Shown here: positions 9,665 to 21,800 of the stretch, piece after piece | Numbering within the stretch: the stretch's first letter is position 1 | How the letters are laid out: every line of letters begins with the position of its first letter | Source: Brachionus plicatilis | Lineage: Eukaryota > Rotifera > Eurotatoria > Ploima > Brachionidae | Assembly: GCA_010279815.1 (NCBI GenBank) | Contig: QEOQ01000561.1 | Span: 249,581 to 313,580 of the forward strand | DNA length: 64,000 bases | Direction of reading: 5' to 3' | The notes under the pieces: model-generated | Database searches by the model: none | Told to the model about the DNA's origin: nothing | Seen by the model: the letters and a program-made list of their open reading frames with translations, nothing else | Translations under genes and position numbers: made by a program

Positions 9665-11401
9665 TTTGGTAAAAATTCAAATCGATTGGAACAATAATGA
9701 ACTAAATATTTGACTTTCTCATTCACTTTTATCATATGATCAAATTTTCATTCTTTTTTTGGACAAAGGTTGTTTTTCAAATAAAGGAAATTTTTGGAAA
9801 TAGGCTGAAATAATTTTAAAATATTATAATTTTACAATTATTTTTTTGATAATATGCATATATAGGCGATGATTTAACTATTTCTATTTCTGTCTGAGTA
9901 TCAAGTTTTTTTATCAAAGAAATAGTGAAAAATTACATCATTTAAAAATTAAATGATATTTTTTAATTTTATGTTCAAATTTTAATAAATTACAAATTAT
10001 ATTACAAACACAATTTTTAAATGTGCTATTTCACTACATTGCAATACACACATATTTTAAATTTTAAATTTATTCAGAAATTTTACTTTGCTCTTTTTAA
10101 TAATAAAGATTAAAATTATTTTTACAAAAAACAAAAATTTAAAACTTCAAATATTCTAATAAAAATTATTTATTAATTTTAAATGGAATAATCAACTGAA
10201 AAAATATTTTTAAAGTATTTCTAAAAAATGTGTTTTCATTTAAATGTTATCACTACCAACGCGTTTTTATTGTCATTTGATCATCTAACAAAATATTGTC
10301 ATTGTATTTCATTGTTAAAAATTCCTCTTTTAAAAAATAAGTGCTAAAATTTACTGAGTGTCAAAATTATTTAGATAAATAATATCTAAGATTTATATGA
10401 TTTCCAATACGTATAATTTTATAGTCTAAAAATAAGAAAGTTTTTTGTCGTAGATTTATTTAAAATTTTGAATCGCCCGGAGATGTTAGATAAACTCATT
10501 TCACTGTTGAACTCGTTTTTAAAATTAAATTGATAAATGAATTTTTGTCATAATATAAATGACTGAGTAATAAAAAAAAAAATTTGAAAATATTTTTAGT
10601 CATCAATTCAAAAGCTGATTTTTTCTGTTTTTTTACATGAAGCTGCATGGTTTTTGTACTACCATATCCTTTTATTCAAATTTATAAAAATTTTAAATTC
10701 AAAAGATGGGATGAATTTTTGAGAAACAATGGAAGGAAAAAGATTAGCACCTTTGGTGGTGTTTAATTAAATTTATATCTTTGCTGATTTTTTGATACTC
10801 AATTCAACTATTTTTTATTTGAACAAAATGTTAAAAAAAATTTTAATTTATGACAGGAAATATTTGCAGTCATTTGGTATACATATCCGCTTCAACATCA
10901 AGTATTGTCTCTCTTGGTATGTTAAATATATTTATTTCTGAAATTAAAATTTAAATGTTGATTTTTTTTATTGAGATCGGTAGTTTGGTGCAAATGTTTT
11001 TATAAGTCTTGATCCTGATCCGCTGGTTAATCTTATACTGACGCTGCAAATCATGATCAAATTTAATGATCATCATCGAAAATTGACTTAAAAACTTTTA
11101 AAATCATTTTAATTAAAATATTAAATTCATAGACATATTTCCGAACCATGTTACACTATGTCCAAGTGTTGGGCGTAGTTCTTTATGTTTATTTATTGCA
11201 GAGTTTTGCAGGTATATTAAATCAAAATGAAAGTGTAAATCTTAAATAGAATTCAAAATCAAAATTTTTTTAACTTAAGAAATTAATAAAAAATTATCAT
11301 TTAAAATTGGCCATAAAATTCAATTTGTGGCAACTAAGCTGTTGAAAAAAGCAAAGATCCTCTCCAAATAAATATTATGATCTCTCTCTATTATATTTAA
11401 C

Positions 11402-11477
11402 CAGAGTTGTTTAAAAGTCACAAGTCTCAAGTTAAGTCCAAGTCCAAGACTTTTTTTGAGACTTTTAAACAACTCTG
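11402..11477. mobile_element. 76-bp hAT-like hairpin insertion
   Basis: CAGAGTTGTTTAAAAGTC at the left is perfectly mirrored by GACTTTTAAACAACTCTG at the right. The insert is flanked by perfect 8-bp duplications TATTTAAC (11394-11401 and 11478-11485). The centre CAAGTCTCAAGTTAAGTCCA matches the inner arm of 7672-7917. This is one of the smallest possible transposon derivatives: two ends and almost no loop. Confidence 0.8.
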
Positions 11478-13984
11478 TATTTAACTGAAGAAAGTAGTAA
11501 AAGGTATAAAAATTTTAGATTACCGGAGGACTATTTGCGCAAATTTAAAATAATAAAAAATTTGAAAATTTTAACTTGAAATTTGGCTCCAAACTTCAAG
11601 GTTTAGGAATTCTAAAAATAACTTTAATGAATAATATCGTGTTTTGTGAATATAATTTACAATTTTGCGATAAGAAATAATTTTTTTGTTTTGAAAAATT
11701 TAATGTACAATTGAACAAAAGGTTATGTCCGCCGCAAGTAAAATTTATTAATAGTTTTTATTTTATTTAGTTGAAAAATTGGTGACATAAAAAAATAAAA
11801 TGAATTAAATATTGATTAATCAATTGAGATGACAATTGGTTTGTTTGTATTAGAGAGAAAAGTCAAAATAACTGCAAGATGAAGCACAAATACAGCCCAG
11901 AGAAAAAGAACTTTGACACAGAGATTGTATCTAATTTACTTTAAAAAAAAATGATAAATTACTTTAAATGAGTTGTGATTGAGTGTTAAAAAAACAAAAA
12001 ATTCTCTTAAACAAACAAGATGAATTGAATTTTGGCTCTTTTAGAACAAATCGCCTGCAAGAGACATATTAAAAATTTTCACAACCCAAAAAAATTAAAA
12101 AAAAACATTTAACAACGACCAAATTATCACTCATTTATCAATTTTAATGCATTGCTCAAATTAGAGTCTACCAATATTTTAATTACTAGTTTCATTTGGA
12201 AAAAAATGGAGTTTAATTACTGACTAAGCATTTGCCCATAGTGATGGCGCTCATTGTATAATTGATACACCCGAGGAATTGTTTAACTTACATTTTTGTT
12301 CTCGCTAAACAGGTACCGCTAAATTCCCAAATGGAAATTTTTCTTTTGTTCACCAATTCCATTCATTTATTTGCATCACAAGTTCAACTATTATAGGAAC
12401 CAAATTTTAAATTTCAAGCTTTTTTCCTCAATAACAATAAAACACCTAACTTTAACTTTAATTTAATTATTATTTGAAAATAACTTTTTTTCAACTCTAA
12501 GCAATTTGTTGGCGTCTAACAAATATTCGCAGCAATAATCATAACCAAATCAGCGATTTAAGCCTTGGGTTCTATTTCTTAAGAGATAAACAGAAAACCG
12601 AGTGAAAACATTTCATGATTTTTGTCAAAAATGTCATCAATAAAAAAGATTAGTGTAAAATTGCCATAAGAAATTTTCTTAATAATTTTCAATTAATGAA
12701 TAAGAAATTAAAAATAGTCTAGCGTTTTTTATCAAATAGAAGTAACCTCAAATAGTGTTCTCCTAATAATGTTCCCTCTTTTTAATAAACATAACATCCT
12801 AAATATTAAAACAACATTTTTTTAAAATAATTTTTTATCCATTATTTTTAAAGTAACTAAAATATTTAACTATTTATTCAAACAAAAATAAATTATAGAA
12901 TTATAAGAATTTATTATTTTTAATTAAAATATTCAAAAAAGTAATAAATATTTTTGTGAAACATAATCTAACACTTGTTTGAACAGTACTTATATCTTCT
13001 TTTAAGTATTATGGAATTTTATCCTGAGTTTAAATTAAATTATCTATATTCAAAAAATACTTTTCATTTATCATAGTAGGATTTTTTAAAATCATGTTGT
13101 ATTTTATTCATTTAAAATTAAATTTATTAAATAAGATTGTCTTTTATTTAAAATTTAATATTATTAGTTCATTTAAATAAAGAGTTGTAAATTTAATTAA
13201 AATCAGAGGTTTTAAAATAAATTGATTAATAATGTGCCCCGCTCGGAGCAAATTCTCCAATCATTTATCATGTAAAACATGTATTATCTTGTCTCTATTA
13301 GAAGAGATTTTTTTCTCTAATTATTTTTTTTTATTTTTTAAATAGACTATAAACGAGGAATAGAAAAAATGCAATTAATTTCTTTTATATGAGTCACTTT
13401 TATAGAGAGAAAAATTCTTTGATGAGCGAACTTTTTTAATTTAATGAAATACGCTAGTTCATCCGTACCAATATCCATTTTTTATCCAAGCACCACCAAA
13501 CCAATCTTGTTTAGAAACTGAAACATTTTTTTTACACTTTTACTAGTATATTTAGATAAAAATAAGGTTTATTTAGATTTATTTAAAAAAAATGCTTATA
13601 CCTCATAGGTCAAAATATTAATCTATAAAATGTTTAAAAAAATGATTTTATTTATTTAATTTAAGTCTAAGTGCCATGCACAAATTTAAATTTAATTTAT
13701 AAGAGAGTAGAAAAATTTAATTGCAAAATAATAATAAGTTAATTTTAGTAAATAAGTATTAGTTTAGCTAATATGTTCATAAAGATTCACATCAATTTAT
13801 ATTAATGAAGTTGAAATCCTTTTCACGCTTTTATAATCTAATAAACTTTAAATACATTGATGTTAAAAAACCATGATTGGTTTTGTCTAGAACAACCTTA
13901 TTTTATTCTATTTTATTTATTCACGTAACAAAATAAAGAATAAAAAAGAAAATTTAAAAAAAGTAAAAATTGTATAATTTTAAT

Positions 13985-14095
13985 CTAAAAAGTTTTTTTG
14001 GAATTACAAAATAAATTTAAAATAAGAGTTTAGCATGTATTATTTGCATAATTTTTAAAAGTAATAAATTTATAAAATAATTATTCAAAGAAAAT
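13985..14095 (-). repeat. Interspersed repeat shared with 28160-28255
   Basis: The words GAATTACAAAATAAA, AATAAGAGTTT, GCATGTATT and CATAATTTTTA occur in the same order and spacing as in 28160-28255. There they sit between a reverse-transcriptase fragment and a (AAT)n tail. This is therefore probably the 3' untranslated part of a 5'-truncated LINE on the minus strand. Confidence 0.5.
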
Positions 14096-14777
14096 TAATA
14101 AGATTTAAAATTTTACATAATCACCGTAAAAGGCAAATGTTTAAACTATCACCAACGTGTCACATTTCCAGAGTCCTCAAATCTTATATATTTTCAACTT
14201 TGAGGAACTCTATTTATTTATTTATTTCAAAAAACACCACTTGGGTGATGAAAGTAAAAATAAAAATCAAGTTAGAAAAAAAAAATTGAAAACTTAAATA
14301 GTTAATTTTATTTTTTTTGTTTCTTTCAATTCTTTTTCAGCAGATATTGGGATCCTCACAAATCATTTTCCACAAAATCTCAAAAAATGTTCTAGAATTC
14401 AAAAAGAGCTTAAAAAGGACACTAGTCACAAGAGATGGGACTTCTGACTCCATATGACTTTGTATAAAATTCAGAACTATTCTAAATGAACTGCTAAAAA
14501 ATTAGTGAGACTCATTTTTTAGGTATTTTTTTAATTTTTCCTTTTAAAATATTCAAATAAATAACTTTTGTTTATTCAATTAATTTAAAGATGCTTTTTT
14601 ATATTTTTTAATTTTTTTTTTATTGAAACTTTAAAATTTAATTCTCCTAAAAAAAAGAGGTTCGAATTCAATTGATAAATTCAGATTGGTTGTGTAATTT
14701 ATTTATGAAATTTTGCCATGACAATTTCGACCATGTCCCATTTTATTTTTATTTTTAATTTAATTATGTTGATTTCC

Positions 14778-14822
14778 CAGGGCAGCTCCGAATGGCTTAG
14801 GTCTTCTTTTCAGTCCCATGAT
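14778..14822. repeat. Short interspersed repeat, copy 1 (copy 2 at 19514-19561)
   Basis: CCCAGGGCAGCTCCGAATGG followed by CTTAGGTCTTCTTTTCAGTC aligns with CCCAGGCAGTTTGGAACGGA and CTTAGTCCTTCCTTTCAGCC at 19514-19561. The two copies are similar over about 45 bp, are less AT-rich than their surroundings, and have no coding content that I recognise. Confidence 0.45.
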
Positions 14823-15099
14823 ATAAATTTAAAGGTCTAGTAATTTTTAAAAATTTAAAAAGATTAAGTGTCTGTATATTTAGATTAAAAAAAAAGAAAA
14901 AAAAGAATCCGAAATGTCTCATTGCTAACAAGAAAAACCATAACAATTAAGTCCAATTATTTACTCAAGGCTTTTAATTACATTAACTCGATGGTACTTG
15001 AATTAAATTTTTTTTTTCTTGTTCAAGATTTAACTGAGTTGATAATAATTATTTATTTGTTTTTCTCTTATTTGTGTACCGGTTATTAATTAATTATTT

Positions 15100-16060
15100 A
15101 TCTTATCATCAAAATGGCCGAGACGCGGCACAACAGACTAGATGGTGAGCCAAAAAAGACAATGTTAATCAATCTTGATTTTGTGTTGGTCCCAGCACGA
15201 CTCTGCATGCTGTTTCTATTTGCATTATATAAACTCATCGCTTTTGCGTCTAATTAGACGAATAGGGCCTCCAAGCTATGCTAGAAAAAAATTTTAATCT
15301 AGAAGAAAAATACATTTTTCTAAATTAGGTGTTTGAAATTTTTTGAATTTTTTTTTTTATTCCTCTTGCTCCAAATTGACGCAACTTAACCGATTTGGAA
15401 TTGATTTGGCTTTTAAAATTGCATAAAACAATTACTTTAGGCCAAATTCCATTCGACTAGCTCAATTAAGAGAAAGAAAAAAACACAAAATAGGTAATTG
15501 GTTTTACCTGTTTTGAGTGACTAAGTTGGCCAGGTTGTTTGTTTAACTAATTAATCGACTCGGAGCATTTTTTGGCTAGGACTGCTAGTTGCTGCATGTG
15601 TTTGTTTAGGTGTCGGAGTTTGTGTTTAGTGCCCGGGCTATTTTGTGTCTAACGTATCTCGTGGCAATATTTTTTCAGATTCCTACAAGATAAACATGCG
15701 AACTTTACTTAAACCGATTAGGAATACATTTCATCTCCTGCTCTACTCTATTCGGTTCTGTTCTATCCGCCTAATTGTTTACAATTTCAAACTCAAGGAA
15801 TCCAAACAAGTGAGTGCGTTTGAAGACGTCTGGCACCGAATCTTTATAAAGGTTATGTGTTTATACAGTTCATTTGATTTATCTTATCTTCTATTTAAAC
15901 ACACACACACAATGCCTTTGGGGTGATATATGTTAAATTTAGTTTTGGCCAAGTAGAGCTCGAGCTCGCTCATCATCCTATCTCGATCTCTAATCGCCCT
16001 CTAGTCTCTAGTTATCAATAGCTCCAATGTCTCTATCTGACACAGCAATACATTTTAATC
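15100..16060 (+). promoter_or_regulatory. Composition island upstream of AP-2, possible regulatory or 5' exon region
   Basis: This kilobase is visibly richer in G+C and more complex than the flanking DNA, with few homopolymer runs. It contains TTGCATTATATAAACTC (about 15219), several CTCG-rich words near 15957-16030, and a short ATG-open stretch at 15114-15144 ending at a good donor GGTGAGCC. That short stretch does not join in frame to either AP-2 coding exon. An enhancer, an alternative promoter or a noncoding 5' exon of AP-2 are all possible. This is inferred from composition and position only. Confidence 0.3.
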
Positions 16061-16267
16061 TTTTAAGACACTCTAAATAACAAGCATCGATTGAATTAAA
16101 AGAAGCTTTTTTTTTTTCTATTTTATTTCAATAAAAAAATTTTATTTAGAGTTTATTTTCTTTTTCTTTTTTTTTTGATGTTAACAAGTTTTAATTTAAA
16201 AAATAATTAATTAAAATTATATGTTTCTTTAAAATATATTTAAATCCGATCAAGTCTTTTTTCAGTT

Positions 16268-16423
16268 CAGTACTAGTGGAGTGGGATGTATCCAAGGAGA
16301 GGATCAAAAGCTGGATTTTAGAAAGAGGTGAAAGCAGTATTGAAAATTTTACTTTGTATCCAAGTGGCAGAACTTATAAATACTGGAATAAATGTGATAG
16401 TTGTGCAGCAATCACAACCTAAT
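16268..16423 (+). pseudogene. Unrecognised open fragment with WNKCDSC motif
   Basis: After a T-rich stretch ending TTTTTTCAG, an open frame of about 51 codons reads EWDVSKERIKSWILERGESS, then TYKYWNKCDSCAA, before a stop. The Trp-x2-Cys-x2-Cys pattern resembles transposon-linked zinc-binding fragments, but I cannot assign a family. No flanking exon with a matching frame was found, so it may be a relic. Confidence 0.25.
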
Positions 16424-16800
16424 GTAAAACCGTTGACTTAAGGTGATTTAGCAATTTTTTTATTTCTGGCAAAGTGTTTCATAAATGTCTTCTCTATTAT
16501 TTGGTGGCTAAAAACTCAACTTTATCATATCTTCTTACATTCCCGGCCAATGCTTGCTTTAAACCTTAAATGCATGTCACATGTCATATTTGAATTTATT
16601 TACTTTGATTTTTTAAACATTTTATTTCTACTCATTTTATGAGAAAATTAATTTTTATTTTGTGTCAACTTTTTTATTTAATGCCAAAAACTAAGCAATT
16701 AGCAATAGATTTTCTCATTAGTTGGTGTTGCTTTGTAATATTTAAGGCAGTGGTCTATCAATTGATTTCAACATATCGTTTTTAATTTTCTTTCAACTTA

Positions 16801-17071
16801 TTTATCCTTTTTTTATTTTTTATTTTTTTATTTTTTTTTATTCTGAAGGAGCATTAGCATATAAACAAATAAAAATATAAAAATTGATTTGAACAATTTC
16901 CAAGTTGGCTCTGTATTTTGGCGAGCATCTCCAGATCATTTTAATCATAAAAAAGAGCTTAAGAGATTGAGGAAAATTATTCCCTTTTGGAAACATATTA
17001 TTAATCTTTTTAAATTGGCTGTCTTTTTGTGATTTATCCATATTTTTCATGACAAAAAAAAACTTCAACAA
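16801..17071 (-). repeat. Retroelement 3' end, LYANAPSE tail copy
   Basis: On the minus strand an open frame ends with L-Y-A-N-A-P-S-E-stop (stop at 16840-16838) and runs straight into an A-rich (AAAAATAAA)n tail. The same ending recurs at 5978-6010 (minus) and at 49681-49745 (plus). The upstream 77-codon open stretch shows no domain that I recognise. The shared tail argues for a 5'-truncated retrotransposon copy. Confidence 0.55.
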
Positions 17072-17522
17072 TGCATTCTTTAGAGCTCAACTGCAAGGAA
17101 GAATTTAGGAGATGGGTTAGACTCATAGACACTTTGGCAACACATTTGACTGTTTATTTAAAATTGGAAGAGAAAATTTAATTTAAATTTTTATCTGTTC
17201 TATAGCATGTAATGTCTACTAATCCATAAGGAGAACATTTTTTATCTAAATGACCTTACCTAAATTAGATTAGAGAAAAAATAAGAAACAATTCTTTGTT
17301 TTAGTAATTTATTAAGCAAATAAATAAAAATTAAATTTTCATATAGGGAGGAGATTAGCTTCTTTAGAATGTTAGTACATTGGTCTTCGTATTTTGAACA
17401 AGTTTTCTACTCATCATTTTTTGTATTTAAATCTAAAATAAAGAATTTGTTTGCCTGGTGTTAACAACGAGTCAATATATCACAAAACCAATTAATGTTG
17501 AGTATAAAGTATTATAATGAAG

Positions 17523-17790
17523 CCGGTATAATAGAATGGTTTGTGTGTTAGCCATGCAAGCAGAGGATCGAGGGCTCAAAACCCGCTGAGGGTGGAAAAA
17601 TCTTCAAAATATCTCTGCAGTACGGGACGAATGTTTAAATGCTTTTCATCATAAAAAAAGGGGAACCGGTTTCTACTGGGTAATAATAGCGGAGTAGATG
17701 ACCAACTTGCTCAAAAGGTAGTGGAAAATGAGATGAGCGCCTTCTCAATATCCACTAGGATAGAAAGGGACATATTATTAAAAAGTACTG
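17523..17790 (+). mobile_element. tRNA-derived SINE
   Basis: The first 72 bases resemble a tRNA. The element starts GCCGGTATAATAGAATGG, has an anticodon-like CATGCAAG and a T-arm-like GAGGGCTCAAAACCCGC, in which GGCTCAAAACC is a good B-box match. A body of about 190 bp follows (GGGGAACCGG, CGGAGTAGATGACC, GAGATGAGCGCC), ending in an A-rich tail at about 17770-17800. A tRNA-like head, an unrelated body and an A-rich end are the normal SINE layout. The aminoacyl stem is not intact, so it is not a functional tRNA. Target duplications were not clear. Confidence 0.6.
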
Positions 17791-18119
17791 TAATCAAAAA
17801 AAATTTTGAATGATGAAGAAAAAAATTTATTCTCAAAAATAAAATTGTTCAATGTGGATTTTGAATTTTTTTGTTGCATGACACAGACAATTACGTAACA
17901 GGAGGGGTCTTGGTTGAGAATTTTCAACTATTAGTGTTATGGGTGTTTGGGGTGTTTTTTTTCTCCCAAAGACCCATCGGTGAATTTTAATTGGCTATTA
18001 AAAAAAGGATAAGCATTGGGGGCTCAATTTTAAATTGAAAAAGTATCAGCTGAAAAATTGAAATTAATGTAAAATGAACAAATAGAAAAGGGGTTAATCT
18101 AATCCGAATTGTTGCACGT

Positions 18120-18797
18120 TCAATTGAACAAAAGGCATTCGAGGCTAGATAATCGCATTGCAAAATACTGCCTTTCGAAAATACTTAAGAACAAGCTGGT
18201 ACTAATAGAAGAGAACAAGAATCGTTCAGCAGCCAACAACAAAAAAATAGAAAAAAAAAAAAAAAAAAGAAAGATTTAGTGTTTAGCTGGCTTAAGACTT
18301 GGGCTTTCTCGAATCGTTTTCTAACGATTTAGCATTTATTATTGTTTATTTTGTGCACAATCACCCAGAAGGTAACAAATGAAATTCTTCATTTCTCTCT
18401 CTTTTTCGTTGTAACTAGTTGGTTTTTGTTGTGTGTGTTTAATTTGTTTATTTAATCATCATTCGATAAACTAAAATTAAATTATCGATTTTTTAATCTG
18501 TAACAAAAAAAAAAAAAAGAAGAAAAAAATGCTAAATGCGCTCTCAGCTCATTTGATTGGCTTGGCTCCGTATCATCTAAAATCGATCCAATCGCATAGA
18601 CGATTCGCGTCGATTTAGATTTTGATTTTGAGCAAATGAGCTGTGGCACAGTTAGACGATGAACCAATAGGAAAATATGCCGGCAACGGTAAACAGCATA
18701 AAAAACAAGATGCTGAAACAATTTCATTTTATTAGCAACTAGTTTGTGCGTAGCTTGCAACAAAATTTTCATTTGTGCCAACTTTTGTCCGCTTTAG
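18120..18797 (+). promoter_or_regulatory. Probable AP-2 5' leader region with a leader intron
   Basis: This stretch is less AT-rich than its surroundings and lies just before the AP-2 start. A possible noncoding exon ends at CCCAGAAG/GTAACA (donor at 18372), and a T-rich acceptor TCCGCTTTAG ends at 18797, 10 bases before the ATG at 18808. No TATA box is certain. Exon limits need transcript data. Confidence 0.35.
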
Positions 18798-18807
18798 ATT
18801 TAAGTTA

Positions 18808-21800
18808 ATGTCGATTTTGCAATTTGCCGCCGCAGCAGCCGCAGCCTACACCAACTCGAACTCGATACACTCAGCCAACTCGCCATCATCGTCCAACTAC
18901 AGCGACTGGCAGGTAAGCAGCAGGCCCGCGGCCACAACAATCTCTTTTCCATCACCGCTCCCACAAAACCACTCTCCTTTCATTTCAGTAGACAAACAAA
19001 AATGTGACTTGTAGAAAGATAAATCTAAACTGATAACATTCTCTTAATTAATCAAATACATTACCTCCAGTTGAATTTTAAAAAGCAAAATTTCTCTTTA
19101 GATTTAACTCATTAATCTATATTATTCTCTTAATGAATGTGGACTGACAATCACTCACAACTAGCTATTAAAGCCATCTCATAATTTCATTCCTATCCTA
19201 CACAAGCCTATCTTTTTTTTTCATCTAAATCAAATCCAATCTGACCAATCAATCGATTTATCATTTCTAAAATAAATAAAGAAAAAATGCACTTTTTTTT
19301 TTCGTTTTTGTTTTTCTTCTACTAAATTTGATTTTCTATTCAGATTTTATTTAGTGTAAAAAAAAAGAGCGAAGAGCAAAATATTTTTTTGGCCAAAATA
19401 AGTTCAATGCAAAAAATTGACATGGTTGAAAAATTAATCAAATTTACTATGGTCATTTATTTTTTTGAAATTTTTTAAACATTATTATTTATTAAGAATA
19501 TAGTTTGGAAGAAACCCAGGCAGTTTGGAACGGAGCTTAGTCCTTCCTTTCAGCCCAATGAGAAGAGATAGATTTGTGTCACATAATTCATACAGTTCTG
19601 TTAGTTAAGTTTTGTGAAATAATAAAATAAAAAGCATAATACTGTTGTAGTGTGATTTTCTTCCTTGTATTCATTGTATCAGGAAAATATTGGATTGTTT
19701 TAAACCGTTTTATTTTATACAAACAGAACCACCACTTAACCAAAAATCTATTCCTTTTAAATACTATCCCCAATTCATATTCGTTTCCTAGCTATTAATT
19801 AGAGATGCCCAGTAATACCAATTAATATAATATATTAAATAATCATAATATATCATATCTATCAACAAGTAGAGTAATGCTTAACAACTGATCTAACTTA
19901 GTATATCACCCCTATAACAATACAATGTTTTTTTTTTCTTAGTTTTTTGGATAATTTAAAAAGAAAAGGAATTGATTAAGGTTAATGTTATATGCGTTGG
20001 ATTTCTTCTTTTGCTTTCTGGAAGAGGCCAAAAGGGGTTATAAATCTTTGTTGGGAATTAGAAGATATTGATGACCTGATGTGTTGTTCAAGATCGCAGT
20101 TTATTTGTTCATGGTCGAGCCTTGTAAATACAAATTTTGTTTAAGGGATTCGAGTATGTTGTAGATTAAAGAACTATGCTAACGACGTCTAAAGTGGCTA
20201 TGAAAAAGTGCTATATCTCCTTCATTTTAAAAGACATTTTCTTAAATAAAATATGTTAACATGAAGAACTCGAAGAGAGGAATTGAATGATATGTGTGAT
20301 ATATTTTTAAAAAAATGTTTAAATTTTTTTTGTTCTTACCTATTTCCACTATTCGATCCAGCACATGTTCAAGTATATATGAGAATATTTTCAGAATTTT
20401 AGAATATTAGGATATGCCTTTGGACCTGACACAATTAACCGACGGAAGTTAAAGGTCGACTAAAAAAATATGAGGAAATTGTGTGACTATTTTTGAAGTT
20501 TTCAAACAAAATGGGTGCGAAATATTCAATAAAAAAATATGGCACCCAGTTAGACTTAGTTATCATATTAGTTAAAATTAATAATTAAAATTTTAATTTA
20601 TTTAAATTTGTGATATAAAGCGACATCATTGTCGATATCACTGGAAAGTTAACTGACTTAACCATTGAGTTAAGAATGAGCATAAACACATGCTCTAATA
20701 CGTCTAAAGAAGAGATCGGATAGACGGGCCCAAGTGTACTAATGTAAACATTACAAAATTAATAATTAAACTATTAATTAATTAAAATCCAATTATTTAT
20801 ATGACCATGATGTTCATTTTCATATGAAAATTTATTCATTGGTATGACGGGCTGTGTTCTTAAAGTGACTGTTGTTTAACACCATTGTGTTAAAAGTTGA
20901 CCCAGAACAGCATAGAATGGATCTAATGTCCCTTTATCTGAGAGTTATGCTAAAAGAAGATATTGAATTGTTGGTTTGTTACTTTGGCAATAGATTTGGA
21001 TAGCAGCTTTTCTGTAACAGTTAATGATGATGAAGGTTCATTTTGTTTATTCAACATAGATTTTTTTTGTTTCTTAATACACTCATCAAGAATTTTTCAT
21101 TTTGATTTTTTAGATGAACGGTGATTTTAGACAAAAAGGAAGTCTCAAAGATAAATTTTTATTTATTTGTAAATTAAATTAAAGAGAAGAACTCGGGAAT
21201 AGCTTTTTATGCATGTTATCTGTAAAATTTTAATTTTAATAAGTTAAGTGTTAATAACACGTGAGCTGTTAGGTTGGTATTATGGTCTTTTATGAAATCT
21301 TTTATTTCTCTAGCATTCAATTCAATTCAAGAACTTGGTGGATTTTCTGAGGATTTAAAAAATAAAACACAAGTAAAATTTAGATTAAGTGATTGTCTTG
21401 AATAAACAAATAAATAAGAACATTTTTTTTTATTTTTACTAAATTAATATTTTTTTTTCATAAAAAAAAGGCTTAAGAACAAATAAGTTCTGAAAATTAG
21501 AGTTAATATAAAAAACACAAACAACAAAGATGCTAAGAAAGAAGATACAAAAATTTATTATTGTATAAATAATCTTATCCAATCAATATTTGATTGATCT
21601 TTTATTTTTCTTTTTTCTTTTTTCTTATTAATTTTTACATTTCTTTTTCTTTAATTATTGTAAAATTAAAAAAAAAAATTAATTCTTTACTCTCCTTAAA
21701 GGAGGTTAATTAATTTAAATAAATAAAAATAGTGCTTTCGATTGGGTCTAAGGTATAGTGAATGAATGTAAAGACCACTTCGCGCACATCATTTGAACTA

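Larger units (their letters stand above)
9665..18119. other. 8.4 kb region upstream of AP-2, no confident gene
   Basis: I find no complete gene. An open stretch at 10647-10755 starts with ATG, encodes 36 residues including RWDEFLRNNGRKKISTF, and ends at a GT, but its next exon could not be placed. Short palindromes occur (for example 14170-14213, ending AGAGTCCTCAAA/TTTGAGGAACTCT). Transposon pieces are listed separately: 11402-11477, 13985-14095, 14778-14822, 16268-16423, 16801-17071 and 17523-17790. The block at 15100-16060 is less AT-rich than its surroundings. Confidence 0.55.

Noticed and set aside
15114..15145. ATG frame MAETRHNRLD ending at a donor, considered as an AP-2 alternative first coding exon
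   Set aside because: Joining to either AP-2 exon (18798 or 22752) gives an immediate stop, so it is at most a noncoding 5' exon.
18482..18781. 99-codon minus-strand frame overlapping the AP-2 leader
   Set aside because: There is no family resemblance, and the region is better explained as the AP-2 5' leader.
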